Source: Vigna angularis
Lineage: Eukaryota; Streptophyta; Magnoliopsida; Fabales; Fabaceae
Reading direction: 5' to 3'
Assembly (NCBI RefSeq): GCF_016808095.1
Contig: NC_068980.1
Span: forward strand, 15,751,388-15,815,387
DNA: 64,000 nucleotides
This document shows, piece by piece, positions 20,766-31,496 of this stretch; positions within the stretch are counted from its first letter, which is position 1; each line of letters begins with the position of its first letter. The notes beneath the pieces are model-generated. The model saw only the letters and a list, made by a program, of their open reading frames with translations. It did no database searches and was not told the DNA's origin. The position numbers and the translations under genes were made by a program.

Positions 20766-20947
20766 GTCATTAGCGATATTACATTGTTTCCTTGAGATTT
20801 TTTTTGGACTGTCTTTGTGTCTTCTGCTCTTTTTATTTTCAATTTAATTTAGTTCATTTCTTATCACAACAACTTTGAGTCACTTCCTAGTACTATACTG
20901 CATTTTTAATGCACATCAAATTTGTATGGGACGCGACAGCCGCAATA

Positions 20948-21830
20948 TTAGGTCACAAGATTTCTGCTAGGGGGATTGAAGTGGATAAAGCTAAAGTAGA
21001 AGTCATTGAGAAATTTCCACCACCAATCAATGTGAAGGGAATCAGAAGCTTTTTAGGCCATGTTGGATTTTATAGAAGATTTACTAAAGACTTCTCAAGA
21101 ATTGTCAAACCATTGAGTAATCTTCTTGTTAAAGATGTAGCTTTTGTGATGGATGAACAATGTTTGAAAGCCTTTGACATCTTGAAAAGTAAATTGGTTT
21201 CGGCCCTAGTGATTGTAGCTCCAAATTGGAATCAAAATTTTGAACTAATGTGTGATGCTAGTGATTATGCAATAGGAACCATGCTTGGTCAGAGAAAAGA
21301 GAAGGTATTTCACACAATCTATTATTGTAACAAAGTTTTGAATGATGCCTAGTTGAATTATGCTACTACTTAGAAGGATTTCATTGCCATAGTTTATGCT
21401 TTGAAGAAATTTAGACCTTATCTCATTGGGTCTAAGGTGATTATCTACACAGATCATGCAGCTATAAAATATTTGCTAACAAAGCCAGATTCTAAGCCAC
21501 GTCTGATTAGATGGGTGCTTCTATTGCAAGAATTTGATTTGGAAATCCGTGATAAGAAGGGGAGTGAGAATTTGATTGCTGATCATTTATCTCGGTTGGT
21601 TAACATTGAGGTTACTAGCAAGGAAGTAGAAATCTGGGAATCTTTTTCAGATGAAACACTCATGTACATTCAACAAAGGCCGTGGTTTGCTGATATGGCC
21701 AATTTTAAAGCTGCAGGAGTAATTCCAGAAGTTCAAATTTGCAACAAAGAAAGAAATTTTTTCATGATGCCAAGCAATTTATCTGGGATGATCCTTATTT
21801 GTTCAAAATTAGAGCAGATAATCTTCTGAG
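20948..21830 (+). pseudogene. Gypsy pol: end of reverse transcriptase and RNase H
   Basis: Pol resumes with GHKISARGIEVDKAKVEVI and the connection segment GIRSFLGHVGFYRRFTKDFS. RNase H follows: FELMCDASDYAIGTMLGQ (first acidic residue in CDASD), then [38 protein letters not shown] and ADHLSRL, the usual end of the domain. In-frame stops at about 21351 and 21372 separate the two open stretches. It completes the reverse transcriptase fragments at 7949 and 10866. Confidence 0.9.
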
Positions 21831-22920
21831 GCGGTGTGTGACAAACGAAGAAGTAGAAGGAATTCTCTAACACTGTCATGACTCACCTTATGGAGGACAT
21901 TTTAGTGGAGAAAGAACAACAACAAAAGTTCTCGAGTCAGGATTTTTTGGCCTACCTTGTTTAAAGATGCTCATAACCATGCCAGAAATTGTGATAAGTG
22001 TCAAAGAACTAGGACTATTTCAAGACGTCATGAGAAGCATTTACAGGGCATTTTAGAGGTTGAAGTCTTTGATTGCTGGGGTATTGATTTTGTAGGACCC
22101 TTTCCACCATATTTCAACAATGAATACATATTGGTGGCGGTCGACTATGTGAGTAAATGGGTGGAAGCATTGGCGTGTCCCAAAAATGATGCCAGTACTG
22201 TGATTAAATTTCTAAAGAGGCAGATCTTCTCACGTTTTGGAACTCCAAGAGTACATATTAGTGATGGAGGATCTCAGTTTTGTAATTATCAACTGGCAAA
22301 AATACTCAACCATTATGGTGTGAGACATAAGGTAGCTGCACCTTATCATCCACAAACCAATGGGCAAGCTGAGGTGTCTAACAGAGAGATAAAGAGGATC
22401 TTGGAGAAAACAGTTGCTTCATCAAGAAAGGACTGGTGACAGGAACTGGATGATGCTCTTTGGGCATATAGGACAACAATGAAGACATCCATGGGTTTAT
22501 CACCTTTTAAGTTAGTCTATGGGAAATCATGTCATTTGCCAGTGAAGATGGAGCATAAAGCTTTGTGGACTCTTAAATTTTTGAATTTTGATCCCTATGA
22601 AACTCAGAACAAACGCAGAAGGCAGATGCTGGAGCTTGAAGAGATGCGGTTGAATGCATATGATTCATCCAGGAATTACAAAGAAAAGGTAAAATTCTAT
22701 CATGACAGGAAGTTGATAAAAAAAAGTCTTTATTCTAGGGCAGCAGGTGTTATTGTTCAATTCACGATTGAAGGTTTTTCCTGGAAAGTTGAAGTTAAAA
22801 TGATCAGGACCGTTCATAGTGAAAAGTGTGCGTCCACATGCAGCAATTGAATTGGTTGATTCAGCTGCTAGTGATCCACAAAGAAGCTGGATAGTGAATG
22901 GTCAACGTCTCAAGCATTAT
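21831..22920 (+). pseudogene. Gypsy integrase, broken
   Basis: Order of parts: an HHCC zinc segment with a stop at about 21868 ([20 protein letters not shown] and NCDKCQRT), a catalytic core with the DDE residues in [21 protein letters not shown] and [16 protein letters not shown], a stop at about 22437, then RTTMKTSMGLSPFKLVYGKS and the C-terminal part. Integrase inserts the cDNA and cuts staggered 5-bp sites. The tail ends with SWIVNGQRLKHYL. At least two stops make it inactive. Confidence 0.9.
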
Positions 22921-23313
22921 CTAGGAGGAGCAGTGGAACGTTTGTCCAAAGTGATGAACTTGGGTCGATCCTTGAGCTTATTGGGTCAGGCTCATGACGT
23001 TAAACAAGCGCTCACTGGCAGGCACCTCAGTGTTCTAAACTCATCTTTTTATTCTTATTTGCTTCTGTTATTAGAATAGGTTTGATGTACTCAATGTGAA
23101 ACTTTATCTGTTATGATGGTTTGCTTGTGATTTATGCATGATGAGTATTGCTTGATGATGCTTAGATATTGATTGATGTTGAGATTGTGCACTATATGCT
23201 GATATATAGGTGGTTGTTCATAAGCTATATGAACAGATGCATGATGTTGTGATTGTGATTATGATGCTAAGCATGATGTGTATGTGGAATGTTGAATGAG
23301 CCTATATGTGAGG
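22921..23313 (+). other. Post-pol noncoding region with conserved motif
   Basis: The pol frame ends near 22975. At 22981-23032 is the conserved motif (TTGGGTCAGGCTCATGACG, then TTAAACAAGCGCTCACTGGC). The rest is the family 3' region and includes a 77-bp segment (23237-23313) that is repeated at 37092-37168 on the other side of the minus-strand element. Confidence 0.75.
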
Positions 23314-24566
23314 TGTTAACCCTCCGCAAGTGTAACCAAATCGTATCAAGTAATAATAAAATGGTAAGACCAAGTATCGTTTCCCAAAGGACTCACGACC
23401 TAAACAGTTATGTGATTTGTTGATTAAATTAGACTTGTGAACGAATTCTTGTAAGTTTAAATGCAAATACTAAAAAGTAAATATGAATCCATGTATTAAT
23501 CAATTGGACACAAGAAGCAAAAACGTGATTGAAATATATGGAATGATGATGTTGTTGGGGTTTTCAATTAATCCTATCTACTCTCATGTATTCAAGAATT
23601 CATCTTTCTTCATTAATGTTAATGTCACTTTCTAATTTACCTTAAACCTGATGTCTCGATGAAGAAAGCCTACTCCTAATCACTAGTTTACAATGTCTTG
23701 TCTCCCTAGCAATTATTCATGCATTACATTCGCACAGAAGCTTAAAGGAAACCAATCCTCCTATCCCTATGTCTAGGCAATATTACTATTGGGAGAATTT
23801 CTTCATGTCTAGATTTATCTATATGTGTCCATAAGCATGCATAGAGTATAGAAGAAAAACCCTAACAATTAATGAAAGAAAGCATATGAATTAAAGAACC
23901 AATTCAATACATGAGGGTTTCAAAGGATTACATTGATTCCCAAACAACAATGAAGGTTTAGTTCACCATAATCATGGTGAAACTAGATGAAAAATAATGA
24001 AAGAATGAAAGATAGAACCATAGAAATTGAAGAGTGGAGCTTGAGGATCCAAAATCCTCCTCCAAGGGGTAAAGAAAGTGTGATTTTTCTTCGTTATGCC
24101 AAAATATACTAACCCTAGGTCAACTAAAACCTTATATAGACTCCTAAAGATTACGAAAAAGTGGCCCAAGGCCCATTAAACTGGCGCTCAACGGTAATTA
24201 CCGCTCAGCGGTAAGTGTGGTTCTTCTACTTGACGCTCAGCTGTAGTTTTGTCCCTCAGCGGTGACTGCGGGACTTCAGAGTGTTGCTCAACGGTAATTT
24301 CCACTGAGCGGTACTTGCGGTACTTGCGGCTCTTCTTTTATGCACTTTTTCTTCCTTTTCTGACTCCAACTTATGGCTAATTCACTTCTTCCATTCAATT
24401 CATCTTAAAACCTGCAAAAACAAGGAAAACCAAGCATAAAACCCATCCAACTCTTTTATTTCCAAAACATAAGCAAAAGCATGATTACAAGCTAGTTTCT
24501 AAGTCATAAAGGTTGTCTTTAAAGTCAAAATTAATTCTAAAAATAACAGATTTTCAACTGTTATCA
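23314..24566 (-). mobile_element. 3' LTR of the minus-strand element
   Basis: Plus-strand ends are TGTTAACCCTCCGC and CAACTGTTATCA. The polypurine tract (minus) AAGTTTGGGGTTG abuts it at 24567. Palindromic motifs (ACCGCTCAGCGGTAA type) occur at about 24183-24320, upstream of a minus-strand TATA in ACCTTATATAG near 24130. Confidence 0.88.
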
Positions 24567-25763
24567 CAACCCCAAACTTAGAACTTGCTTGTTCTCAAGC
24601 AAACAAAATGTAACTGAATCTTCCACCAATCCATACAATGGTTAACCACATTCAAAACTCCTTCTTTCAAGATAAATAATTACTCAAATTAGCTCAACAC
24701 AAAGAATTCAGTCAAGATGCACACATGCTTTAGTGTTCACATAATCACAAAATATTCAACAAATGTTATTCTTATGAATGATCAATCAACTAAGCATAGA
24801 TGTAAATATGTGCTCATGGAATCTTTCCACACTAGATAAAGTGTTTCACTCAAACACACAAGTGTGTAAGAGGTCACTCCTTCACTATACTATCACAATG
24901 TCACATGAACTAACTTTGCCTTTCATTTAACCATAATCAAACACATTCACTAGCAAGTATCATCACAAGGACTTTTCTATGGCTTATAGTATGGCTGGGC
25001 TAACAAGAAAATTGGTTTTTCTGGATCACAAAATCCTTGAGTTAAGTGAATCATCTAAGAACAACCATTCTTCCTTCTTCCCAACTTTCTTTTGCATTGA
25101 GCCTTTCTCTTTTTTCTTTTCTTTCCTTTTCATTTTTACTTTTCACATACTTAGCTCAATGCTTTTCATATTCCCCTTTCTAAACCACCCAACATCCCCA
25201 AACTTGAACATTTATCAATACCACAAGATATCTTCAACTCAACTCAAGGTAAAGCTTTTGAAAAAGGGTTTTCTATCATGTTCAAAGCTAAGGGTTCAAA
25301 AGGATAAAACACATTGTGCTCTCTTTTATTGGGCTAAAATCATTTGGCTAATAAAGGGTAACAACAGATGGCCTTGATCATATGACACATACAAGCAAGT
25401 GATTCAATCATATAAACCTAGACAAAGTCATTCATGCTCTCAATGAAATAACATTCATTCACAAAAACTCTGGAGTTCAAAAACCTCACATATAGGCTCA
25501 TTCAACATTCCACATACACATCCTGCTTAGCATCATAATCACAATCACAATATCATGCATCTGTTCACATAGCTCGTGAACCACCACCTGTATATCAGCA
25601 TGTAATGTGCACAATCTCAACATCAATTAATATCCAAGCATCATCAAGCATTACTCATCATGCATAAGTCACAAGCAAACCATCATAGCAGATAAAGTTT
25701 CAAACTCAGTATATCACACCCTATTCTAAAAACAGAAGCAAATAAGTTCAACAAAATTTAGAA
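24567..25763 (-). other. 3' noncoding region of the minus-strand element
   Basis: Reverse complement of the family 3' region seen at 18218-19439 and 37169-38110. It includes a second polypurine-like CCCCAAACTTG at 25197-25207, the equivalent of 18799 on the other strand. The short ORFs here (for example 24979-25377) run antisense to it and show no homology. Confidence 0.75.
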
Positions 25764-26070
25764 CACTAGGGTGCCTCCCAGTAAGCGCTTGTTTAACGTC
25801 ACAAGCCTGATCCAAAATCCTCCAGCACCCATCAGTAAGTGCAAATCTTTTCTTACCAACACCCATCAGTAGGTGTAAACGAACATAATATCCTTCAGTA
25901 GATACTCTTCCACCTAACATCCTTCAGTAGATGTAAACCCTGAAACAAGTTTATAACTAAAAAAAAATACCGAAAGTTCATAATTACATCACCAAACCAA
26001 AAATAAAAGTTCTTAAATCACTGGGTTGCCTCCCAGCAAGCACTCTTTTAACGTCATTAGCTTGATCCAA
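25764..26070 (-). ncRNA. Conserved motif - four hairpins - conserved motif module
   Basis: Reading the minus strand: post-ORF motif (26070-26019), about 85 bp of spacer, four hairpins with loop TACTGAAG or TACTGATG (25934-25917, 25906-25887, 25876-25859, 25842-25825), then the second motif copy (25815-25764). Stems are ACATC/GATGT, AGTATC/GATATT, ACACC/GGTGT and GCACT/GGTGC. Compared with 15914-16023, the first stem changes G-U to A-U and the fourth changes U-G to C-G, so pairing is kept while sequence changes. The module follows the protease ORF directly, as in the 9.1-kb element. Confidence 0.6.
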
Positions 26071-26081
26071 TAAGCTCAAGT

Positions 26082-26980
26082 TCAATCTTCATTGTTGGTG
26101 TTCCTCTTTCTTTCATCACACCAACTCATCAGCTGTTTCCGGTCCACCTTTTTTATTCTCATTGAATATGGAGCTTCAATCTCTATCACTCCATTCTCTT
26201 TATAATCTTTCACAACCCATAACTTGTTCTTGAATCTTACTGGTGTAATAAGTTTGAGTTGTGCCTGGATCAAGTCATGATGAACCTTCCTTCCTTTGCC
26301 ATATTTTTCTTCTTCCCTAACTTGTGACAAGAAACAATGTTTACCTTTGAAGACCGGCTTTGCAGCTTTTGAACTAGTCAAGGGTTCACCCTTACATGCA
26401 GCTTTATGACTAGCCTCCTTCTTTTGAATCTGCTGCTCCCCTTTAAAGACATTAAAGACCACCTTTTCTCCTCAATCTTGAAGCATTATCATCCCATCAT
26501 CCACATTGATTATTACCTTTTTCGTTTTCATAAACGCTCTTCCAAGACTGATTGGGACTTTTTCATCCTCCTTCATCTCCATCACCACAAAATCTACCAG
26601 GAATTTTAGTTTGTCTATGCAAACCACCACATCTTCCGCCACATCATAGGGTTTCTTTGAAGATCCATCCGCCATTAGTAAAGTCACCTTTGTTGGCTTG
26701 ACTTCAAGATCATCAATCCTTTCAAGTAGAGATAAAGGCATCAGATTAATGCTTGACCTAAATCAATTAGGGATTTCCTTATTTTCTCCTTCCCTATGAC
26801 GCAATGAATAGTAAAACTTCCTGGATCTTTCAATTTTGGAGGAAGTGGCTTCTTTTCAATAACACTACAATCTCCCTTTTCATCTAGATATTTCTTCTTT
26901 GTGGATACTTGCTTTATGTGCATTGCATACGCTAGAATTTGTTGAAGTGCTTCATTCAAAGGTATTGTAATCTCCAATTG
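26082..26980 (-). pseudogene. Protease region of the minus-strand element, broken
   Basis: Three frames in order on the minus strand: 26977-26741 (PLNEALQQILAYAMHIKQVS, KDPGSFTIHCVIGKEKI, SLIDLG, then disrupted), 26741-26472 (LEVKPTKVTLLMADGSSKKP, FLVDFVVMEM, ISLGRAFMKT) and 26462-26082 (charged C-terminal half ending KLWVVKDYKENGVIEIEAP). The Asp-Leu-Gly of the active site is followed by QALI instead of SSVNLIP, so the catalytic loop is damaged where the frame changes near 26745. A second break lies at about 26467. The intact counterpart is 14871-15767. Confidence 0.85.
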
Positions 26981-26999
26981 CCTGAAAATATCTTTAAAG

Positions 27000-27315
27000 C
27001 GCCCATATTGTCTCTCTTTTTCAATCTTTCCACTCCCCTTAGGATAAGGAAGAAATTTATCACTTTTCTCATTTTTTTTCTCTCCCCTCTTCTTTTCATT
27101 CTCTTTTCTCTCATCCCCACCTATTATTTTCTTTCAACTCTTTTTTCCAGCTCAACACTCTCTTTCTCATCCACCATCTTATCATCTGTATTTACAATAG
27201 CTTTACACTTTTTTCTAGGGTTAACCTCAGTATTAGCCCAGAAACTCTTATCAGGCATATCCTGCAAATCCTTAGCGATTTGACCCATCTGTATCTCCAA
27301 ATTTCTAATTGCAAC
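27000..27315 (-). pseudogene. C-terminal part of gag of the minus-strand element
   Basis: Minus-strand reading gives IRNLEIQMGQIAKDLQDMPD, then NTEVNPRKKCKAIVNTDDK and a Glu/Lys-rich tail, matching 14560-14790. It is cut at 27315 by the inserted LTR element; gag continues at 34383. Target bases are GCAAC on this side and GCAGC on the other, a 5-bp duplication with one change. Other copies read ...TTGCAGCTTC... at this site, so GCAGC is the original. Confidence 0.8.
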
Positions 27316-28589
27316 TGTCGCAACCGGGATCGCGACGGGATGGTGAGCCGAAAAACAAACGGGATTAAGAAAAGATTTTGGAGTCGCCACCATATTTTAT
27401 TATGGAAAAACTATGGAAAACCAAAAAAATAAGACATGGTCTGTGAAAAGTAGATTTTAGGTTCGGGAATTGGTTACGAGTAAGGAAGGTATTAGCACCC
27501 TACTGTGCCTGCCTAAAAGCAGTACCTTTAATTAAATGTATAAAGTTGACGTGGTTTTGATAAATGTTTAATTTTCCCTTAAAAAAATAAAGAAACTATT
27601 AAGAAACAAAAATATTTTTTTGTTTTATGAACCCGACAAGGATTCACCTTGCTCCTACGTATATCCATTTATGATGGCCAATCAGGGATCGCGTAGTTCT
27701 TTATGTAGAAAAAGGTTTGTGAGTTTGTTTTAAGAATTATTATAGATTGATTTAGATTTTTGAAAAGCGAACCCAACAAAGATTTGGTTTAACAAGATTG
27801 ACATTTTTTTTGGTTTTAAAGATCTCGTATTTGTTTATTATTTAAGAATGGTGGGAAAAAGAAAGAAACTGGCCATAAGCCGACACATACTTATAAAAAA
27901 ATTTATGATTTAAAAAAAAATTATTTGTGTGTAGGAAAAATAATACTTTTAGGAAAAACTTCAGAGTACAATAAAAAGGGAAAAAATAATAGTGTAAAGG
28001 TGACATACCTCTTTAGCTTTCAATACTCTTCTATTTCTTCTTTGGTGATTGCCGTTGACAGAACCCTTATGGGTGAGAACCTATTTTTCTCTATACTATC
28101 TTTCTCTCTTTTTATTATTTCTGCCTATTTCTCCCTCTCTCTATCCTTTCGTCCTTTTTTCTATCACAGGGTGCGTATTTATATACACTCACTGTAATAT
28201 TATGGCAATCTTGCCTTAATTGTGAATTAAATGACAATAAAACAAAATAGGGAAAGAAATGGTCTTGGTTGCCAGAAAATAAATTAAATAATATTCAAAA
28301 CATTGATTATCAATATTGTCAGAAAATTTGTCCATTTTAAAAAAAAATAATATTTTCCTCTTTAAAAGCAACTGACGCAGCAAATTATATTAATATACTA
28401 TTTTAATTACTGTTTATAATTATTAGCATAATATTGATTCAAATAATTACCATATTAAAATAACATTTCAAAAATATTGTGTCCGATATTATAGTTATTA
28501 TTTTATCCCTCTTTACCCACCATTAATTATTATTCTCTTATTCTTTATTTTTAATTATTTACTTACCCGGACAAAATTGGGTGTTGACA
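27316..28589 (-). mobile_element. 3' LTR of the Ogre/Tat-like element
   Basis: Bounded by host gag on the left and by the polypurine tract on the right. A minus-strand TATA box lies in GTGTATATAAATACGC at about 28169-28184. The ORF at 27925-28197 is antisense to it and repeats in the other LTR at 33720-33992, so it is an LTR shadow and not a gene. Confidence 0.88.
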
Positions 28590-28769
28590 GCTGCCCCTCT
28601 TTATTTGGATTTTGCTAGTTAACATGAACCTTAGAGTTTTTGTGTTATCATAGTAAAAGCTAAATAAAGATAAAGACACTAATTTCGTTTGGGTCTAAAG
28701 AAAAGGAAAGAGATTACCTCGAAGCGTACCTGGTAGAGAATGTAGCAACCTTGTGGACTTTGTTGAATA

Positions 28770-29095
28770 GCCGTGACACTTGTGGAGGGTGTGTCATACC
28801 CTATGAACTTTGCTAGAGAGGTGTATGAACCTTGTGAAAGGAAACCTTTTTATTTTTATTTTTATTTTTTTTATTTTTTCAGAGGCGCAAGAACCTCAAA
28901 AAACTTACTGGAGAGGCGCAAGAATCTCGTAATACTAGATGGTGAGGCGCACGAACCTCGTAAAATTAAATGGAGAGGCGCACGAACCTTGTAATACTTG
29001 ATGGTGGGGCGCACGAACCTCGTAAAATTTGATGGAATGGCGCACGAACCTCGTATAATTTGATGGTGAGGCACACAAACCTCGTGGAGGGGGTA
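28770..29095. repeat. 31-bp tandem repeats, about 7 copies
   Basis: From about 28881 the unit GAGGCGCACGAACCTCG plus TAAAATTTGATGG repeats about seven times with small changes. A T-rich run precedes it at 28850-28880. It is the first of three different tandem arrays between gag and the 3' LTR. Confidence 0.85.
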
Positions 29096-29625
29096 CCACC
29101 TTTGATTTTTCTTAAGAGGTGTACTTGCCCTATGAATCTCGTTGTGGAGGGGGTATCACCTTTGATTTCGCTTAAGAGGTGTACTTTCCCTATGAATCTC
29201 GCTGTGGAGGGGGTATCACCTTTGATTTCGCTTAAGAGGTGTACTTGCCCTATGAATCTCGCTGTGGAGGGGGTATCACCTTTGATTTCGCTTAAGAGGT
29301 GTACTTGCCCTATGAATCTCGCTGTGGAGGGGGTATAACCTATGATTTCGCTTAAGAGGTGTACTTTCCCTATGAATCTCGCTGTGGAGGGGTATCACCT
29401 TTGATTTCGCTTAAGAGGTGTACTTCCCTATGAATCTTGCTATGGAGGGGGTATCACCTTTGATTTCGCTTAAGAGGTGTACACTCCCTATGAATCTCGC
29501 TGTGGAGGGGGTATCACCTTTGATTTCGCTTAAGAGGTGTACTTGCCCTATGAATCTCGTTGTGGAGGGGGTATCACCTTTGATTTCGCTTAAGAGGTGT
29601 ACTTACCCTATGAATTTCGCTAGAG
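29084..29625. repeat. 60-bp tandem repeats, about 9 copies
   Basis: The unit GTGGAGGGGGTATCACC + TTTGATTTCGCTTAAGAGG + TGTACTTGCCCTATGAATCTCGCT repeats about nine times with one or two changes per copy. As 60 is a multiple of three the array makes a spurious 20-residue repeat ORF on the plus strand, antisense to the element. Nothing suggests it is translated. Confidence 0.92.
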
Positions 29626-29664
29626 AGATGTATAAACCTCATTTTTTTTTTGAAGAAAAAAGAG

Positions 29665-29750
29665 ATTTGGTGCCAAGATGAAAACTGGGCTTGAGTGCCA
29701 GGATGAAAACTGGGCTTTGGTGCCAGGATGAAAACTGGGCTTTGACAAGC
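29665..29750. repeat. 27-bp tandem repeats, 3 copies
   Basis: GGTGCCAGGATGAAAACTGG plus GCTTT appears three times in a row. It is the third array of the 3' noncoding region, next to the end of the gag fragment. Confidence 0.85.
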
Positions 29751-29949
29751 TCGAAACAGATGCTATTTTTTTCTTGTCATATAGCTCTGGACTTTCTCTT
29801 TTGAATTTTGTTGATGTACCGATGTATGAGTTGAAATTCGTGTGAGACCCTTGTTCGCCCCCTTTTTTTTTCTGAAAATTCAGAACTTTTTACCGATGTT
29901 CTTCTTGAATTCTTGTTGGAGTTGGCAATGCATGGTGTGCCATATTTCT

Positions 29950-30590
29950 CTTCTCTTCTCTTTTCTTTTATCATCATCAGCGTAGGCAGCCATTTTTCAA
30001 CAATACATGGTCAAATGGTTGTTACGGCATGTGTTACCCTTGTACTTCTTGAATTCTGACACCTTAAAATTGTGTGGAATTGTCACCCCTGGGGCCAGAC
30101 TCAACCGTGCCATGTCACCAAACCCGTAAATTTCAGACCCCTCTATGGCTCTCAGTCTGTCTTCTAGAATTTTAAGTTTACCTTTTGTTCCTTCTACATT
30201 CGTGTGCAAAGCAGCATTTTGTGCAACAATTATGTGGGGAAGCTTGGACGTTTCATTCGGCTTGGTTTCGGTCGTGTAGATAGGCCCATGGGTACTGATG
30301 GGAGTACGCTGCTGGTTATGGGAAAAACCAAAGAAGTGTGCTCTGCCTCTACATGATCTCCAATAGGCGGTGTGTAACCTGGTGGTAAACCATACATTGG
30401 AAATGTGAATTGTGTGCCTGCAGCATTATGTACTAGAGGGTGAGCATTACCATCGGCCTTTACAAACGAAGTCTCTCCTGTAGTTTTTATGGCTTTCAAA
30501 GCCTCCAAGATTTGACCGACCTAATCCTTTAGTTGGCTAATACCGGCCTTTAGAGCTTCACGTTCTTCTTCCCAAACTTCCATAGCCTCA
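29950..30590 (-). pseudogene. Truncated gag N-terminus of the Ogre/Tat-like element
   Basis: Reading on the minus strand from about 30584: MEVWEEEREALKAGISQLKD, a stop, QILEALKAI, then FTFPMYGLPPGYTPP, a frame change near 30230, then KLKILEDRLRAIEGSEIYG and FKVSEFKKYKGNTCRNNHLT. This matches the start of Ogre/Tat gag up to the capsid boundary. It stops at about 29997, with no capsid body, protease or pol. The element therefore cannot move on its own. Confidence 0.8.
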
Positions 30591-31496
30591 GAGTTCACTC
30601 GAGTTCTATAAGGATGTCGTGGAAGTCCCGCCGTTGTTTTTTATTTAATTTTATACTGTTTTTATTAATTTGAATTCGATGAAAACTAAATATGCGAAAA
30701 TGCAAAAATGATGCATGCTAAAAATAGGCTGAAATCACAAGTCCTTAATATCGCTATGATAGAAATTGAAAATGATGAAAGTTTTATAAGTTTATTCTAT
30801 TTATTTATTAGACTAAATGGTTTTTTTTTGCCTTATTTATTTATGGGTTAAATATGTTTTTCATCCCTTAAGTATCACACGATTTTGTTTTTAGTCCCTA
30901 CTCAAAACTTTGATGGTTTTTAGTCCTTATAGTTTTGAAACTCTAACTATTAGTCCTTCAAATTGGACGGTGTTAAGTTTTAGTAGATGTGGCAAACGGC
31001 GAGGCCACGTGAAATACCAGTTGCCCTCTTCACTCTCTGCCACGTTGGATGTTTAACTTTTGAAATGAGATTAAGTCTTGATTGAAATCAGATTAAGTTT
31101 TTTTTTATGCTTTTAAGGAAGGTCCAATGTCTTAAGGTCTAAGAATTGTATGCAATCTCACAAGGATTGCTTCCTAAACCTAAAATCAAGGCCACCAGAG
31201 CTATGGTCCTTTTCACAGCTTTTCCACAACAGTTGAAACGCAACTAGGTGTGAAATTGCATGTAAAGAGAACAGACACTGGCTGGGGTTCTCACGATAGC
31301 CAAACTGGAAATAGTCCAGACGTGACACCGTTACACAACCCCTCTAATTCTATGTTACACTCAGACCCGGGTATAGGGTCCCACGCATGATATGTAAAGT
31401 AATAATAATAATAAAAACGAATATAAATAAATTACCAAAATAAATAAAGACAATCATATATAATAAATAAAGGGAAGATAAATAAAATAAAATGAA
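30591..31496 (-). other. Leader of the Ogre/Tat-like element with a foreign insert
   Basis: No gene. The stretch at 30845-31060 starts GGGTTAAATATGTTTTTCATCCC and carries repeated 'TTTTAGTCC' phrases, a one-sided terminal repeat common in legume DNA; its other end is not visible. The remainder is noncoding leader of the minus-strand element, with AT-rich runs near 31400-31490 next to the MULE. Confidence 0.5.

Larger units (their letters stand above)
11287..20947 (+). mobile_element. Solo LTR 'c' in pol, split by the 9.1-kb element
   Basis: LTR 'c' occupies 11287-11623 and 20771-20947 (about 514 bp when the nested element and one TSD copy are removed). It starts TGACGAGTCCATATTTT and ends with CACATCAAATTTGTATGGG plus a short tail, matching the start and end of the solo LTR at 51911-53664. 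TTAGG stands on both sides (11282-11286 and 20948-20952), and the pol frame GHKIS resumes across it. Its middle is much shorter than the 51911-53664 copy, so it is an internally deleted or short-form LTR. Confidence 0.85.

Noticed and set aside
24567..25763. ORF 24979-25377 as a possible gene
   Set aside because: Antisense to the conserved 3' region of the element family; no counterpart frame in the other two copies.
28881..29625. CRISPR-like regular array
   Set aside because: Repeats are contiguous without unique spacers, and the sequence is from a plant nuclear genome.
29060..29681. Long ORFs with a perfect 20-residue protein repeat
   Set aside because: They result from a 60-bp tandem DNA repeat in the noncoding 3' region, antisense to the element; there is no start context or homology.
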